A DNA stretch of 64,000 bases from Raphanus sativus (GCF_000801105.2 NC_079514.1:23786293-23850292), one strand, 5' to 3'; counted from the stretch's first letter, positions 22,440 through 34,493 are shown. Notes: generated from the letters alone by a model not told the origin. Numbers and translations: made by a program.

Positions 22440-23801
22440 TGATATACCATGGATTTTACCCGTTTTTAACCATGGTATACTAGTGTTTTACTATATATTT
22501 AATCTGTTTTCTAGCCTGTTAGGTATGTTTTCAGGTTCAGGAGCATTTTGTGAGAAAGTGATGTTTTTGGAGTATTTTGGAGTACAAGAGATGATACATC
22601 CGAGTTGACCATTCAAGACTAAGTCGGAAGTCAACATTGCGATTATAATCGATCGATACTCATCCTGAGTTGTCGATCGATGTAGCCGAGAAGATCCGAG
22701 TACTAGAAGATTATAATCGATCGATACACATTCAGTGTTGTCGATCGATATCGAGGACGAAATGGTTTAGCCGACTACTTCACCAAGTCTTCACCAAATT
22801 ACGAGATTGCCCCTGATGAGTTTTTAGCCTAATGGAAATGCTTAAATACTCATGCTAAGTATTTTTGACGGCAAGTTTTGAAACATTTGAAGCTTGAAGC
22901 TTTTAACAAACCCCAAAGCAGAGAGTGTGAGAGAGAGACTAGAGTTTTATTTGTTTGAGAGAGATTGGAGAGATTTCTCATCTCCTTTTGTATTTCTACT
23001 TTATTCTATCTATGCAATTCTTTCATCTATCTATTGTTATGAATTGTCTAGCTATGTCTGAGTAGTCTACTTGTTAGATCTAGGGTTTAAATAGGTTTGT
23101 GGGATTAGGCCCAAACTATAATTGCTAAGTTGTGATACTCATCAAATGGATTGTACTCTATGCTTGTTTTAGATTAGCTAACTAGAACATAGATCACTAG
23201 GATCTTAGATTATCTTGAATTATCCATTTGAGCGATGTCTGTTTCCCGTTGAGAAGAACGACAGTTCCTCCTTGAGACCTTGCGGTCATATTCGGTTCGC
23301 GCCTAGGCAGATCTAGAAGCCGTCGATCGATAACCCGACTGGTGAATCGATCGGCGCCGCGAAAGGTGTATCGCTCGATATCTCAAAAGGATATCGACCG
23401 ACTCTTTTTCTGTGTCATCATGTGAAAGGTGTGGCCAAAGATCTAGATATTTTAACCAGTGATTCATTCACATATGTTAAGCGGCTGAGATCTATAGTAT
23501 CATGCAAGCAACTTGTTAAAGCATTTATAGAGATTATAATCTCCATTCCTGTATAGAAACCCTATGTCTAGCACTCTTTATCCCATTTAAACAACCCTTC
23601 ATATTGTTAGTTAGAGCAACTGCCTTACTCATTTTAGGAATTGTTATTTTCATTTCTATCATATAAACCAACCTTGCCTAGGATTGATTAGTAGATTTTA
23701 TTTAATTGGTTCCCTAGCTCCTCGTGATTCGATCCCTAAGTACTACAGCTGTACCTCTTATTTGAGAGAGTAAGCTCTACTGGGTAATTTGAGCACTATC
23801 A
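22440..23801 (+). repeat. Athila-like copy 1, 5' LTR (1362 bp)
   Basis: About 29 single-base differences from the 3' LTR were counted by eye, ~2%. Pairs of TCGATCGAT lie at 22650-22680, 22720-22750 and near 23323. The end is the AAGTACTAC..TTTGAGAGAG..CACTATCA block shared with the solo LTRs. Confidence 0.93.
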
Positions 23802-23805
23802 AATT

Positions 23806-23823
23806 TGGCGCCGTTGCCGGGGA
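23806..23823 (+). other. Primer-binding site, Asp-tRNA type
   Basis: TGGCGCCGTTGCCGGGGA lies four bases after the 5' LTR. This is the primer site typical of plant Athila-lineage elements. Confidence 0.9.
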
Positions 23824-23913
23824 GCTTTGATCGCCATTAAATTTAATCTTATTAATCTTAGGTTTTTCTTTTACCCCCTTTCTTATTTAAAATTTTCTTG
23901 TCTTTTCAGGTAC

Positions 23914-25595
23914 ATGCCCAGCAGTACCAGAAGCAACAGGGGAAATCAACTATTATTCTCAGAGGATCCTGCACACTTGGAACGCTCAATCCGCAAAGAC
24001 CTACGCTCCGCATCGATCGACAGAACCGCATTACCGTTGACTGACACTCACGTTCAACAGTCGACCGACACTCAGACAGCACCGTCGACCGATACCGTTC
24101 GCCGATCCGCATCGTTCGATACTTCTAACCGTATATCGATCGACACTACTCCGCGAAGCATGGTCGCGATTGTCATTCTCACGCAGGGCGAGAATGGAAA
24201 CCTATATGACCAAGATGGTCATCTGCGTAATGCAACAGGTCAGAAACTAGATGCACAGAGAAACATAATCCCTGAACCTGAAGCTGAGGCTACAAGAGAA
24301 GCTCAAACACGATCGTTGGCAGTCTATAACCGTCCAGACGAGTACTACACCAACAGATCAGCTATTCGACTTCTAGAGATTCAGAAGCCGAACTTCGAGC
24401 TCAAGCCTCAGTACTACTCTCTCGTGTCTCAGATACCTTATTCTAGGCAATCACACGAGCATCCTATGGACCATCTGGAGAGGTTCGAGGATCTTATCGC
24501 TGCTATTCGTATGGATGGAGTCCCCGAGGACTACCTACTCTGCAAGCTCTTCAAATACTCACTGATTGGAGAAGCTTCGCACTGGCTCAAGCAACTACCT
24601 ACAGGATCACTGACATCCTGGGCCGACATCAAAAATGCCTTCCTGCGTAATTTCTTTGATGAGGCACGCGCTGAAGACTTAAGAAGCAAAATCGCCACTT
24701 TCGCGCAGAAGCCTAGTGAGACTTTTAAAGACGCGTGGATCAGATTCAAGTTCTTCCAGCGAGACTGTCCACACCATGGATTCAATGAAGTGCAGCTGTT
24801 AAGCACTTTCTACAGAGGTATCGCCTTAAGGTATCATATGGCTCTTGATACTGCTAGTGAGGGGAACTTCAACACTAGGAATCCAATAGAGGCTGTGAGA
24901 CTTATTGAGAACCTAGCCAACAGCAGCATCACCAAAAACACTGACTCTGACAAGAAGAAATCGGTTGCAGCCATCGGGGAAGACCAGATGAATGAAGTCA
25001 GAGCCAAGATAGATGCTTTACAGGCATTTCTGGGGCAGCCAGTCTGCTCAGCTGAAGAAGGAGAGGCTAGAGAGGATGATACAAAGGAAGATGTGAACTA
25101 CATTGGAGGTACTGGATTTCAGAGATATGGAAACCAGAGTGGAAACAGAAACTTTTTTGGCAGTGATCAGAAGAGTAATTACAACTAGAGTTCACAGTAT
25201 CAGTAACCCTTCACCAACACAAGGAACTACGGCATCTCAGCTTACCAAAACCCACTGCTACCCACCCAGGAGAGTAAGTTTGCCATGATTGATATAGTTC
25301 TGGAAGGTCAGCAGAAGCTTACAGTAGACTTCAATGGGAAGATTGATTCTGTCTTTAACAATCTGACCACGAGGATACACACCATCTGCACCCAAGTTAA
25401 GAAACTTGAGACACAGATTGTCCAGACTGAAGACTCTATCAGAAGGATTGGAACTTCTAAGGAAATAGGGGAAGGAAATAGGAAACACCACGTCAATGCT
25501 ATCTTAGATGATGATTTCTGGCAAGTGGTGAAACAGGAGAAGCTACAAGAAGGAGACTTTGAAGTGGAAAGTTCACTAAGTCTCGGTGGATCACA
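23914..25595 (+). pseudogene. gag: Athila-like copy 1 gag, broken
   Basis: The ATG at 23914 (MPSSTRSNRGNQLLFSEDP) follows TTTTCAGGTAC. The retrotransposon Gag domain spans about residues 160-310, with LLCKLFKYSLIGEASHWLK, LTSWADIKNAFLRNFF and KDAWIRFKFFQRDCPHHGF. The downstream coiled-coil-like part (KIDSVFNNLTTRI..QVKKLETQIVQTEDSIRR) is read at 25285-25595. A TAG at 25186 replaces the CAG (Gln) found in copy 2. A 127-bp deletion after 25609, relative to copy 2, shifts the frame. Gag forms the particle in the cytoplasm; here it cannot be full length. Confidence 0.88.
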
Positions 25596-28500
25596 ATGGT
25601 GTCGATCGCCTACGAAAATAGCGACCGACAAGACGAGCCACTCATCGATCGACACAAAGAAAAGAACCGTATCGATCGACCCTATTCTCCACCTATCGAT
25701 CGACACGCACCTCTCACATACCGAGTGCAACTACCATCGATAGACATCAACCAAATCAATGCACTCAGACCCACACCGAAACCACAAGCTAACCCTACCG
25801 AAATAACTGGTAACCTTTCAGACACTACACCTGCATCAGAGGAAACTGAAGAAAGAAGGTTAAGGAGTAGAAAGGAGAAGATTCCTAAGAACCTTAAGAG
25901 GGAAGCTAATGAAAAGGAGATTGATGGTTTCACTAAGAGAGTTATCGGAATCCCACCAGAGAAACCTTTTGAGGAGGTTTATTTCACAAAGAGATTGTGG
26001 ATGTTCTTCAGAGAAACAAGGGAGACTGAAACTGACATTAGGAGAAGGTTTGACAATGTCAGAGAAGAGATGAGGAAAAGGATTACTTTGCTAAAGAAGA
26101 GTGATCCTGGGAAGTTTGCAATACCCTGTGTGGTACAAGGGATTGAATTTCCTCATGCACTATGTGACACTGGTTCATCAGTCAGCATCTTACCAAAGGT
26201 CATGGCAGACCATCTGGGCCTGCAAGTAGAGCCTTCACCAGAGATCTTTACTTTCGTGGATTACTCTCAGAGAAACTCCGGAGGCTTCGTCAAAGACCTG
26301 GAGGTACATATTGGTGATGCTATCGTCCCTGTGGCTTTTCATGTCCTAGACATCAAGCTAAATTGGAACTCTTCCCTCTTACTTGGAAGAGCATTTATGG
26401 CTACAGTAGGAGCCATATGTGACATGAACACCAACATGATGTGCTTGACTATGATAGATCCAGATATCCACTACGACCCTGTCAAGCTTGGCAAACCACC
26501 AGCCAAATTAGTGGTAAAGGAAGATGATACTGGTATCATCGCAGTTTGTCATTGTGAAGTCGAGTACGAGACAGAGTACTCGGGATCGATCGACAGTACT
26601 TTGACGTCATCGATCGACACTTGCAAGTCGGAGGAGATTGACAACAACTATGGATCATCGATCGACAGAGACCCACCAGATGATCAACTCGATTTACCAG
26701 ATCATTCCTACCCGAATTTCGACATCCCACCCAACCGAAAGGAAGATGATTACTCAGTAAGGAGTTGGGCGGATAGCGGATTTCATGAGAGTTTTGCAGT
26801 AGACATAGCCACCTCTTCCCACAGTGGAGACCACAGTGAAGAACATGATGCAGACTATTGGGAAGAGAGAGCTTGGGAAAATTACTTGGAGAATGACAGA
26901 TTTGCAATTCGATTCCCACAATCGATCGACATCAACCGCCCACCATCGATCGATTATCTACTTCATCCAGCAAAACGACATCGTCCATCGATCGACATTG
27001 CCAGTATAATATCGATCGATATTAATCCGGACGACTTAAAGGACAAAATCAGAATTTCACCGATTAGGGCAACACATGGGTATAAAAGGTTGACAACTCA
27101 AGCCACAAAAATTCAAAACTTTTCACCTTCTACCCAGCAGCTTCCAGCATTCAGAGATTCATCAATGGAAGACTGCAACAACATGTTCAATCGATCCAAC
27201 CGTGCAGCTAGACGTGCACCATCGATCGCCACCACCACACACCCATCGATCGACACCTTCAACAGAGCTCAACCGAGATCTCATGAACCTAATGATATCA
27301 GGAACGTTTCACTAACACCTGATGAATTTGGAATTTTCAGAGACACAGATGGCTATGCAAGAGCTATGGATGGAAGAGTCCTGCACATAACAAGAGAGGA
27401 CATAGCAGACATCCTCCAAGTTGCTAATGGACCAGAAAACCTGTTCACACAGCAACGTAGCCATCCAGACATCCTACATCACGTCCAGGACAGCCACAAC
27501 ACCAACACGAGGGAGGACACAGTTCCTCAACACTTCGGTCAACCTCGACATTCACCATCGATCGACATCATTTCAACACCGTCGATCGACGGCGGATATC
27601 CCGGATCGATCGACAGACCAAGAGTCCGATCGCCCGACAGATGATTGGAGTTTGGACGACGTGCCTTCAATACTGATGGATCCAGGAGATTCAAGTGGGA
27701 AACTAAGGATGAATATGGTGTCTACAGAGATGAGTTTGGCTATGCTAGAGGAGTTGATGGTGAGATCATCCATGTTACCAAGGAGCAAGTAAAGAGACTT
27801 TTGGATAGAGCATCCCTTTTTCACAAAGGTTGCTTACGACTTCCAATACACACACGCCCTTACCATGCATACACACCACCACCAGTGCCCTACAGTAGAG
27901 AGGAGGTGGATGATATGGTGACTGATGTATGGAGAGCTCAGGCGCACCTTGAGGCAAACATGCACACATTGGTGGAAGACACTTTCCAGCCTTTGGATGT
28001 CAGTTACAAGGACTTCCAGAATGATATGGCTGAGATAAGAGTGGAGCTTGGAAACATATTGACCATGCTTGAGAAAGAGGCTACGCCACCAGTATCGACC
28101 GACAGAGTACCTGTACCATCGATCGACATCGGCAAGACTACATCCATGGACCGACCAGAATGTTCATTACCTAAGAAAGATGAATGGGAGGTTGCTTACA
28201 TCAATACACGGATTGGAGACGTCTACAGCCCTCTCAACAACAATGTCGAATGGTTAAGCAAGAGGATAGATCTTCTACAGAAAGAGTTGGACACACTTCG
28301 CCAGAACGACCGAGCTAAGCATGCTACTTTTCCATCGATCGATAGGTCTAGACCAATATCGATCGACAGCAAGCCACCACCAGCGAAGAGAGCAGGCACT
28401 ACAGCAGAAGTTGATGAACTTAAACATGAGCTGTACGAGGCTATGGATGCTATGGAAAAGAGACTCAACGGGACCTGTGATACAATTGACTACACTGTTA

Positions 28501-28934
28501 ACGAACGGGTTAATAGCCTCTGCAGAACTACTCGCCATATGAAGGGCAATATACGTGCTCTGCAGTACCAAGGGCAGTGTTCACAGTCGATCGACACAAT
28601 GGATGCTGAGTCGACCGACATACCCCTCAGCGAAATGACCGACGCGCATCTCGTAGCATCGATCGACACCGAGTCTTTAGCAGACCGAGATCAGTTTATT
28701 CTGGACAGGATCGATGCATTACAGAGTGAGCTGAAATTATTGTCCGTACATACCTACCAGACCATCGACATGAAAGTTGACAAAATCGAATACATCGAGA
28801 ATTCTGTGAGGAAACTTGAAGATACAGTCCTCCAGATAGATAAGAAGCAACTACAAGCGGATGATGCCACAAGAAGCTTCGTCGCCACATGGTTCAATAG
28901 TAGGAGACACAAGATTGATGATTGCTGTCCGGTA
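25596..28934 (+). pseudogene. Athila-like copy 1 protease and SID-rich region
   Basis: One frame runs from 25596 to the copia-type LTR, broken only by TGA at 27642 (CGA in copy 2). An aspartic protease with ALCDTGSSVSILPKVMADHL lies at about 26155-26215, plus the flap-side phrase LLLGRAFMATVGAICDMN. It would mature Gag. After it comes a long low-complexity region with repeated SIDT/SIDR and IDRP peptides encoded by ATCGATCGAC. Two related modules follow, FGIFRDTDGYARAMDGRVLH near 27325 and YGVYRDEFGYARGVDGEIIH near 27715, suggesting an old internal duplication. The C-terminal part is coiled-coil-like (LLQKELDTLRQND). No polymerase motif is found. Confidence 0.8.
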
Positions 28935-29554
28935 TGTTGATGTAAAGATGTCCGCCCTGAAGTAGTCGCTGACGTAGTTGCTGTAGCAGACGTCGTAGTG
29001 AGTGGTGAAGACCATGTGGAGTCGAGATGCTGAGCTGGAGTCGTGTAGACTTGGAGAGCAAGAGAGTATCTTGGAGAAAAGGCAAAGAGGAATAAACTTG
29101 AGGAGCAAGTTTATGACTTAAAGGAAGAGGAATAAGTGCATTCCAAGAAAAGGAAAGTTGCACTTATTGATATGGAAGATGTCTATATTGTGGTTCCTTG
29201 GAGACTAGGGTTTCGGGAACATGGAGTTAGTATAAGATAGCTATGTGGTCGTCTGTAGAGAGACAGAGACACAGAGGCTGATCTTATAGAGAGAGAGAAG
29301 CGCTTGGAAGTGTTCTGGGTCGTGCTGAAGCAGGGGCTGAAGTACTTGACGGTGGAGAGACATAAGCGGGTAGCTTAGGAATTGTTCAGTGGCGTGTGTT
29401 AGGGTGTAACACTAGACGTGTAAAGCTGATTAAGCAGAACTTGTAATAGGGTTTACAAGACGATTCTAATAAAGTTATTGGTGTGTGCTTGTGTATTTTG
29501 TCTCTCTGATTTACCTTCTGCATTACTATTGTTTGTGTCGTCTTTGCACTTACA
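28935..29554 (+). mobile_element. Solo Ty1/copia-type LTR (620 bp)
   Basis: The sequence is absent from Athila-like copy 2 at the corresponding place. It starts TGTTGATGTAAAG and ends TTGCACTTACA, with an exact 5-bp duplication CGGTA at 28930-28934 and 29555-29559. AATAAAG near 29469 may be a polyadenylation signal, giving plus orientation. There is no internal region, so it is a product of LTR-LTR recombination. Superfamily is inferred from the TGTTG start and size. Confidence 0.8.
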
Positions 29555-30956
29555 CGGTAATCAGCAGTTTCTGCACCCCATGAGTCACTCACCTACCACA
29601 GTCAAGCTAAATGACTATAACCAAGCGCTGAGTGGGAGGCAATCCACTATTAGGTTTTCTTTTTCTTTATTTTTATTTTATTTTATTTTTCTTTTTGCTT
29701 TTATTTTTCTTTTTCGAATTTATTTTGCAGTCTTTATTAGATCCAAGTAGAATGATAATTCCATCGACCGACATTCACCATTCATATCGCTCGACACCAC
29801 ACGACCATTACTAACGATCGACGTACACCACTACGAATCGATCGACATCTTGTCGATCAGGTTTATTCATTCTAACTTGTTATATTAATTAATTATGTTT
29901 TATTTTATTTACCTCACCACCAGGTGTTACACTGGGACAGTGTAATTTAAGTCTGGGGGGGGAGTTTACTAATATGTGTTTTTATTTTGGTTTTTATTAA
30001 AATGTTTTTCAAAATTATTTTTCGCATAAGTATTAAATAGGAACATTGATATGGATTTATATTTGATTGTCTGACCACTCTTTAGCACCATTCTAGATTA
30101 CTGATTGCAGATAGTACTAAAGATGCTAAAGTGGATCAACTTGCTATCTATATTCACTAGCTAAGATTGTTTGAAGGAACCAAAGCTGACCTCCAACACT
30201 AATACTGACTTATTTTCTTGTCTTGGGGCTTGGATATCACTGGATCGGAATCCTCTTACAAGTCTGGAAGGTAAAAAGTCTGTGTGTTTCTGGTTCCCTT
30301 CCTTCTCTCTCTTCGGCATCTCGAGATCTAAGTTTATGTTATAAAAGATTGAAATGATTTCTTAAGAAGCAGAGGGGTAGGAGTGATTCCTGCGACCCCA
30401 GTATTCTAAATCTCAAGGATGATCACACATTGTGGAAACGAGGGGTAGGAGTGATTCCTGCGACCCCATTATTCGCTACACATTGTCAAAAATGTATGAG
30501 TTACAATGCAAATGTCAATGAGATGGACTAGATGACCTATGTGGCATCGAAACCTGTTGAAATTGAAACTAATAAGAGATTCAGTGAAGAGAGAAGAGGG
30601 GAGAAAGGGATCAGAGAAGACTACCTGTGTGTTCAGATACTTGTTTGAGTTGAATCCATGTGTTCTTTGATCGATACTCCCAAGTTAAAGCCTGCACTTT
30701 ATTTTATGTTAAGAAATGAGGTTAGTAGAGGGGAATGTCAGATGAGAATTGCTAAGTTGTTGACTAGATGTGTTTGGTTGCTAAGCTAGGATAAGGCATG
30801 ATGAACTTCTGTGATTAGGATGTTTAGACATGAATTGGAAACCCATAGAGTGATGACTTCAATATATTGAATCTTTGAGTTCCTGCTATTTCCAAACTTT
30901 TTCCAAAGACTACTGTTTTTGCTTGAGGACAAGCAAAGGAGTAAGTCTGGGGGAGT
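29555..30956 (+). other. Athila-like copy 1 3' non-coding region and polypurine tract
   Basis: After ACCCCATGAGTCACTC and the conserved phrase AGCGCTGAGTGGGAGGCAA comes a T-rich tract (29650-29740), then more TCGATCGAC motifs (29760-29860), then AAGTCTGGGGGGGGAG near 29950. A ~20-bp phrase GGGGTAGGAGTGATTCCTGC appears twice (30373 and 30443). The polypurine tract AGTCTGGGGGAGT (30944-30956) abuts the 3' LTR. No gene is seen. Confidence 0.75.
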
Positions 30957-32318
30957 TGATATACCATGGATTTTACCCGTTTTTAACCATGGTATACTAG
31001 TGTTTTACTATATATTTAATCTGTTTTCTAGCCTGTTAGTTATGTTTTCAGGTTCAGGAGCATTTTGTGAGAAAGTGATGTTTTTGGAGTATTTTGGAGT
31101 ACAAGAGATGATACACCCGAGTTGACCATTCAAGACTAAGTCGGAAGTCAACATTGCGATTATAATCGATCGATACTCATCCTGAGTTGTCGATCGATGT
31201 AGCCGAGAAGATCCGAGTACTAGAAGATTATAATCGATCGATACACATTTAGTGTTGTCGATCGATATCGAGGACAAAATGGTTTAGCCGACTACTTCAC
31301 CAAGACTTCACCAAATTACGAGATTGCCCCTGACGAGTTTTTAACCTAATGGAAATGCTTAAATACTCCTGCTAAGTATTTTTGACGGCAAGTTTTGAAA
31401 CCTTTGAAGCTTGAAGCTTTTAACAACCCTCAAAGCAGAGAGTGTGAGAGAGAGACTAGATTTTTATTTGTTTGAGAGAGATTGGAGAGATTACTCATCT
31501 CCTTTTGTATTTCTACTTTATTCTATCTATGCAATTCTTTCATCTATCTATTGTTATGAATTGTCTAGCTATGTCTGAGTAGTCTACTTGTTAGATCTAG
31601 GGTTTAAATAGGTTTGTGGGATTAGCCCCAAACTATAATTGCTAAGTTGTGATACTCATCAAATGGATTGTACCCTATGCTTGTTTTAGATTAGCTAACT
31701 AGAACATAGATCACTAAGATCTTAGATTATCTTGAATTATCCATTTGAGCGATGCCTGTTTCCCGTTGAGAAGAACGACAGTTCCTCCTTGAGACCTTGC
31801 GGTCATATTCAGTTCGCGCCTAGGCAGATCTAGAAGCCGTCGATCGATAACCCGACTGGTGAATCGATCGGCGCCGCGAAAGGTGTATCGCTCGATATCT
31901 CAAAAGGATATCGACCGACTCTTTTTTTGTGTCATCATGTGAAAGGTGTGGCCAGAGATCTAGATATTTTAACTAGTGATTCATTCACATGTGTTAAGTG
32001 GCTGAGATCTATAGTATCATGCAAGCAACTTGTTAAAGCATTTATAGAGATTATAATCTCCATTCCTGAATAGAAACCCTATGTCTAGCACTCTTTATCC
32101 CATTTAAACAACCCTTCATATTGTTAGTTAGAGCAACTGCCTTGCTCATTTTAGGATTTGTTATTTTCATTTCTATCATATAAACCAACCTTGCCTAGGA
32201 TTGATTAGTAGATTTTATTTAATTGGTTCCCTACCTCCTCGTGATTCGATCCCTAAGTACTACAGCTGTACCTCTTATTTGAGAGAGTAAGCTCTACTGG
32301 GTAATTTGAGCACTATCA
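30957..32318 (+). repeat. Athila-like copy 1, 3' LTR (1362 bp)
   Basis: Same length and ends as the 5' LTR. It is followed by TTGTT and the resumed CACTA transposase frame (TTCAACTGGGG). Confidence 0.93.
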
Positions 32319-33779
32319 TTGTTCAACTGGGGGCATCATAAGTGAAGTTCCCCGATGGGTATGTTTCAAATCTCTCTAGATGTGTTGAAAAGGGTCAAAA
32401 GTCATATGGGATAAAGAGTCATTATTGCCATGTCTTTATGCAATGGCTACTTCCCTTTGCATTTGCGGAGCTACTTCCAACAAACGTACATGAAGCACTT
32501 ACATGTAGTATATTATAACGCAGTAATTTTATAATGCTTTAGTTTTCAATAATATATGACTAATAATGTGTTTAATTGTTTTTGGAATATACAAGGCATT
32601 AGAGCAATTTTTTCAGGGATCTAAGCACACGCAGTCTTAAAAAAGAAGTCGTGGAACAACTTCATGAGAACATTCCCATCTTATTGTGCAACTTGGAGAA
32701 GACATTTCCTCCTGAATTTTTGGATGTCATGGAGCATCTAGCTGTTCACCTCCCATATGAGGCATTACTTCGTGGACCTGAACATCACGGATGGATGTAT
32801 CAGTATGAGCGAGACATGAAATTTTTGAAGGGAAAAGCAAAGAACCTCGCAAAAGTTGAAGGTTCTATAATTGCTGGAAGTTTGACGAAAGAAACTTCTC
32901 ACTTCACATCGTACTACTTTGCGTCAAAAGTAGGTACCCGGAAAAGAGCTCCAAGGAGATATGATGATGGTGGTGTCGCGCCAACATATGCAGTTGCTGG
33001 TGTTCCAGACATCTTTAGCCAGATTGGGCGACTGGATGGAAAATCAAAAGAGGTTTGGTGGTCCAATGAAGAAGACGCTCATAGTGCACACACCTATATT
33101 CTACTCAATTGCGAGGATCCATCGATGCGTTATTTTGAAAGGTAACATATATGGACACTTCTAAATTAACACATATAAGTATAAATTATATAACTGCCAA
33201 AGATTAATTTAATATAAAATGTGATTTTACAGCCTATTTGTTTTTCAAGTCGAAGAAACATTCCCACGTATATCCACAAGTGACGTAGACAAAAGGAAAG
33301 ATCAACACTTTATAAAGCGGTTGAAGAATCATGTATTAACTCAAATTTTTTTTTCAGGTCGATCAAACTCTTTTTCATACATGATCTGTTTCTCAACATT
33401 CACTTTATTTTTGCAAGTTGATTATGACGACGCAGATTATCCTAAGTGGTTACACGAAGTAATTCAATCTCCACATATAAATGTCACCACATCACAGATG
33501 TATTTCACACGGGGCTATGCTTTTCACACATATGAGTATGGTAGACAGCAGGCGACCAGTAACTATGAAATATGCGTGAAAGGGGAAACCGATTTCTACG
33601 GGATCTTGACGGAAATTATTGAAGTCGAATTGCCAGGGATATTTAAGCTGAAATGCGTCCTCTTCAAATGTGAATGGTTTGACCCCGTCGTCAACAGAGG
33701 TGTTCGGTTTAACAAATTCGGTGTAGTTGTTGTCAATGGTGGACGAAGGTACAACAAATTCTTTATTTGGCATACATGA
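32319..33779 (+). pseudogene. CACTA TNP2-type transposase, C-terminal part with DUF4218 and DUF4216
   Basis: This resumes the gene cut at 22439. Expected words of the family, such as FPDGYVSNLSRCVEKGQKSYG and HVFMQWLLPFAFAELLP, are read across several frames in 32340-32500. A 91-bp intron is likely at 32505-32595. The ORF 32651-33145 holds DUF4218 (FPPEFLDVMEHLAVHLPYEA, then MYQYERDMKFLKGKAKN). An intron at 33142-33232 and another near 33333-33417 lead to DUF4216 (VDYDDADYPKWLHEV, then VELPGIFKLKCVLFKCEWF). The frame ends at FIWHT, 33779, earlier than usual for the family. Frameshifts in the first part and this short end make it inactive. Confidence 0.88.
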
Positions 33780-34140
33780 ACAAAATAAATTAACTTCTTC
33801 GTTTTCTTTATTTTCGTAGGTACTACAAATTTCAGTCTTTCATCTTTATTTTTGTAGGTACTACAAAATTCTTTATTATTTTAGATTATCTTCAAAAGAT
33901 GAAATTTTTGCTGCAAAAAAATAAAAAAATTAATAATTTGATTTTGTGTAAGTTTGTATCAGAAAGAATAGATTGATATTAGAAGTTAAGGAATTGTGGT
34001 TTTAGAATTTGGGGTTTGGAATGGAAAGAAGAGATTGAGGTTAAAGGGAAAGATGGGTTTACAATATATGAAGTAGAAGATAAGGAACATGTGGTTTGGG
34101 ATTTGGGGTTTCAGATATTAGGGGTTTAGACATAGTCCTC
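33780..34140. other. CACTA intergenic spacer
   Basis: AT-rich spacer between the two CACTA genes with a short duplicated phrase (TTTTGTAGGTACTACAAA at about 33855 and a variant at 33820). No ORF. Confidence 0.6.
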
Positions 34141-34440
34141 GTTATTTCCACGTAATATGACGAGGAACTTACGAGGAAATTAACAAAAAAAAAACGCGGG
34201 ACTTGTTAATTCCACGTAAACTCAAATCGTCGTAAAGACCACGTACAAAAAAAAAGCGGGCCTTGCTATTTCCTCGTAAACAAAAAACACGGGCCTCTGT
34301 AATTTAACGTAGGCTTTACGAGGATACAAAACGCGAGCCTCTGTAATTCCTCGTAAACAAAAACATGGACCTCTGTAATTCCTCGTAAGTTTACGAGGAA
34401 ATTACGAGGAAAGGTAATTTCTTATATATACGCGCTAGCG
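34141..34440. repeat. Internal cluster of CACTA subterminal-type repeats
   Basis: Dense copies of CTCGTAA, TTACGAGGAAA and related words, including repeated ACGCGGGAC/AAGCGGGCC and CCTCTGTAATT phrases. They resemble the repeats at both element ends but lie just upstream of the second gene. They end before a start-site region with TATATATACG (~34426). Confidence 0.75.
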
Positions 34441-34493
34441 CACAGTTTCATTTCGTCTCAACTTCCTCTCCATTTCCTCTCCAATTCGTAGCA

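Larger units (their letters stand above)
22440..32318 (+). mobile_element. Athila-like non-autonomous LTR retrotransposon, copy 1
   Basis: Both LTRs (22440-23801, 30957-32318) are 1362 bp, start TGATATACCATGG and end CACTATCA. The target duplication TTGTT lies at 22435-22439 and 32319-32323. The primer site is Asp-tRNA type. It codes for Gag, a retropepsin-like protease and a long TCGATCGA-rich region, but has no RT, RNase H or integrase. Copy 2 has the same architecture, so this is a family trait. The pol functions must have come from another element. The insertion interrupts the CACTA transposase gene. Confidence 0.93.

Noticed and set aside
29478..29750. Hydrophobic ORF with FYFIFLFAFIFLF as a membrane protein (also 59669-59938)
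   Set aside because: The apparent membrane segment is a T-rich non-coding tract in the 3' region of the Athila-like elements.
24000..29860. CRISPR-like array from repeated ATCGATCGACA
   Set aside because: Spacing is irregular, copies lie inside ORFs, and the surrounding sequence is a eukaryotic LTR element.
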